NCBI RefSeq assembly: GCF_000189775.2
Contig: NC_015555.1
Location: 1,623,001 to 1,687,000 of the forward strand
Reading direction: 5' to 3'
Length of the DNA: 64,000 nt
From: Thermoanaerobacterium xylanolyticum LX-11
GTDB taxonomy: Bacteria; Bacillota; Thermoanaerobacteria; Thermoanaerobacterales; Thermoanaerobacteraceae
Below, one piece after another: positions 63,755 through 64,000 of the stretch. The notes under the pieces were generated by a model that was given only the letters and a program-made list of their open reading frames with translations, was not told where the DNA came from and did not search any database. How positions within the stretch are numbered: the stretch's first letter is position 1; each line of letters opens with the position of its first letter. A program made the translations under genes and the position numbers.

Positions 63755-64000
63755 TCATATCAAATAATATCTTATAATTCTATCAGCGTATTCTGCTCTT
63801 TTATCCCATGAATTTTCTCGCGCTACTTCCATAAGCTTTTCTTTTTTCACGACGCTAACATTTTCGATGGCTTTCTTTATCAAATATGCAAATTCTTCTT
63901 TATCATTGGCAGCGTAAATGCCGTCGCATTTTATGATAGATGGCAATTTGGAAGAAACGATTTGTTTTCCGGTGCTTAAATATTCATACATTTTTATTGG
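63755..64000 (-). CDS. Glycosyltransferase, C-terminal part (cut by window edge)
   Basis: The last ~81 codons only. PIKMYEYLSTGKQIVSSKLP is the nucleotide-sugar binding end of GT-B glycosyltransferases, followed by a helical tail (DKRAEYADRIIRYYLI). The 5' end lies beyond the right edge. An 8-bp hairpin ATGACCTG / CAGGTCAT overlaps the stop codon. Confidence 0.72.
   Translation of the reverse strand, partial: PIKMYEYLSTGKQIVSSKLPSIIKCDGIYAANDKEEFAYLIKKAIENVSVVKKEKLMEVARENSWDKRAEYADRIIRYYLI

Overview
The window is an AT-rich stretch of about 64 kb from a strictly anaerobic, spore-forming, low-GC Gram-positive bacterium (Bacillota, clostridial side). The trimeric NADH/ferredoxin [FeFe]-hydrogenase, S-layer homology protein, gene arrangement and strong GGAGG ribosome sites best fit the Thermoanaerobacterium/Thermoanaerobacter group. 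That placement is inferred from gene content and was not searched. Almost all genes lie on the minus strand, so operons read from high to low coordinates.

Layout. 1-6.5 kb: a cell-shape and division operon (DUF4321 gene, maf, radC, mreB, mreC, mreD, PBP2, minC). 6.6-14.9 kb: a hydrogen locus, with a structural operon hydC / HATPase / thioredoxin-like ferredoxin / hydB / hydA, preceded by a signalling set of two DRTGG proteins, an anti-sigma-type ATPase, a putative sensory [FeFe]-hydrogenase and a PHP phosphoesterase. 14.9-31.7 kb: housekeeping and envelope genes (SPOR protein, two lytic transglycosylases, typA, a NlpC/P60 hydrolase behind a c-di-AMP riboswitch, a transporter, tRNA-Leu and a tRNA-Leu relic, pncB, coaE, polA, an ECF sigma factor with a DUF4349 anti-sigma protein, an L,D-transpeptidase, an APC permease, PspC). 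31.9-40.8 kb: surface and signalling genes (GH18, YcdB/SLH protein, UPF0340, SOD-like protein, and a two-component system whose regulator and kinase are separated by an amidase and a lipoprotein). 40.9-60.9 kb: a 20-kb amino-acid fermentation island. 61-64 kb: a second amidase, small proteins and a glycosyltransferase cut by the window end.

The island is the most coherent system here. One arm can take up and deaminate glutamate (permease, GDH), oxidise 2-oxoglutarate to succinyl-CoA (four-subunit KOR) and carry it through methylmalonyl-CoA (mutase in two subunits, MeaB, epimerase) towards propionyl-CoA with a Na+-pumping decarboxylase beta subunit. The carboxyltransferase and biotin carrier of that pump are absent locally. 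A second arm (leucine dehydrogenase, a VOR-like 2-oxoacid:ferredoxin oxidoreductase, Ptb, Buk) can turn branched-chain amino acids into acids with ATP formation, and alanine dehydrogenase and an OPT peptide transporter lie between them. The reduced ferredoxin and NADH made here are the substrates of the bifurcating-type hydrogenase at 6.6-11.6 kb.

Unusual signals include a sharply bounded codon-usage block inside the VOR genes (about 55.9-57.8 kb), a putative sensory hydrogenase lacking the proton-transfer cysteine, a one-base frameshift at the end of a histidine kinase, a decayed tRNA-Leu next to an intact one, and a 48-aa membrane protein in the slot of the pump's gamma subunit.
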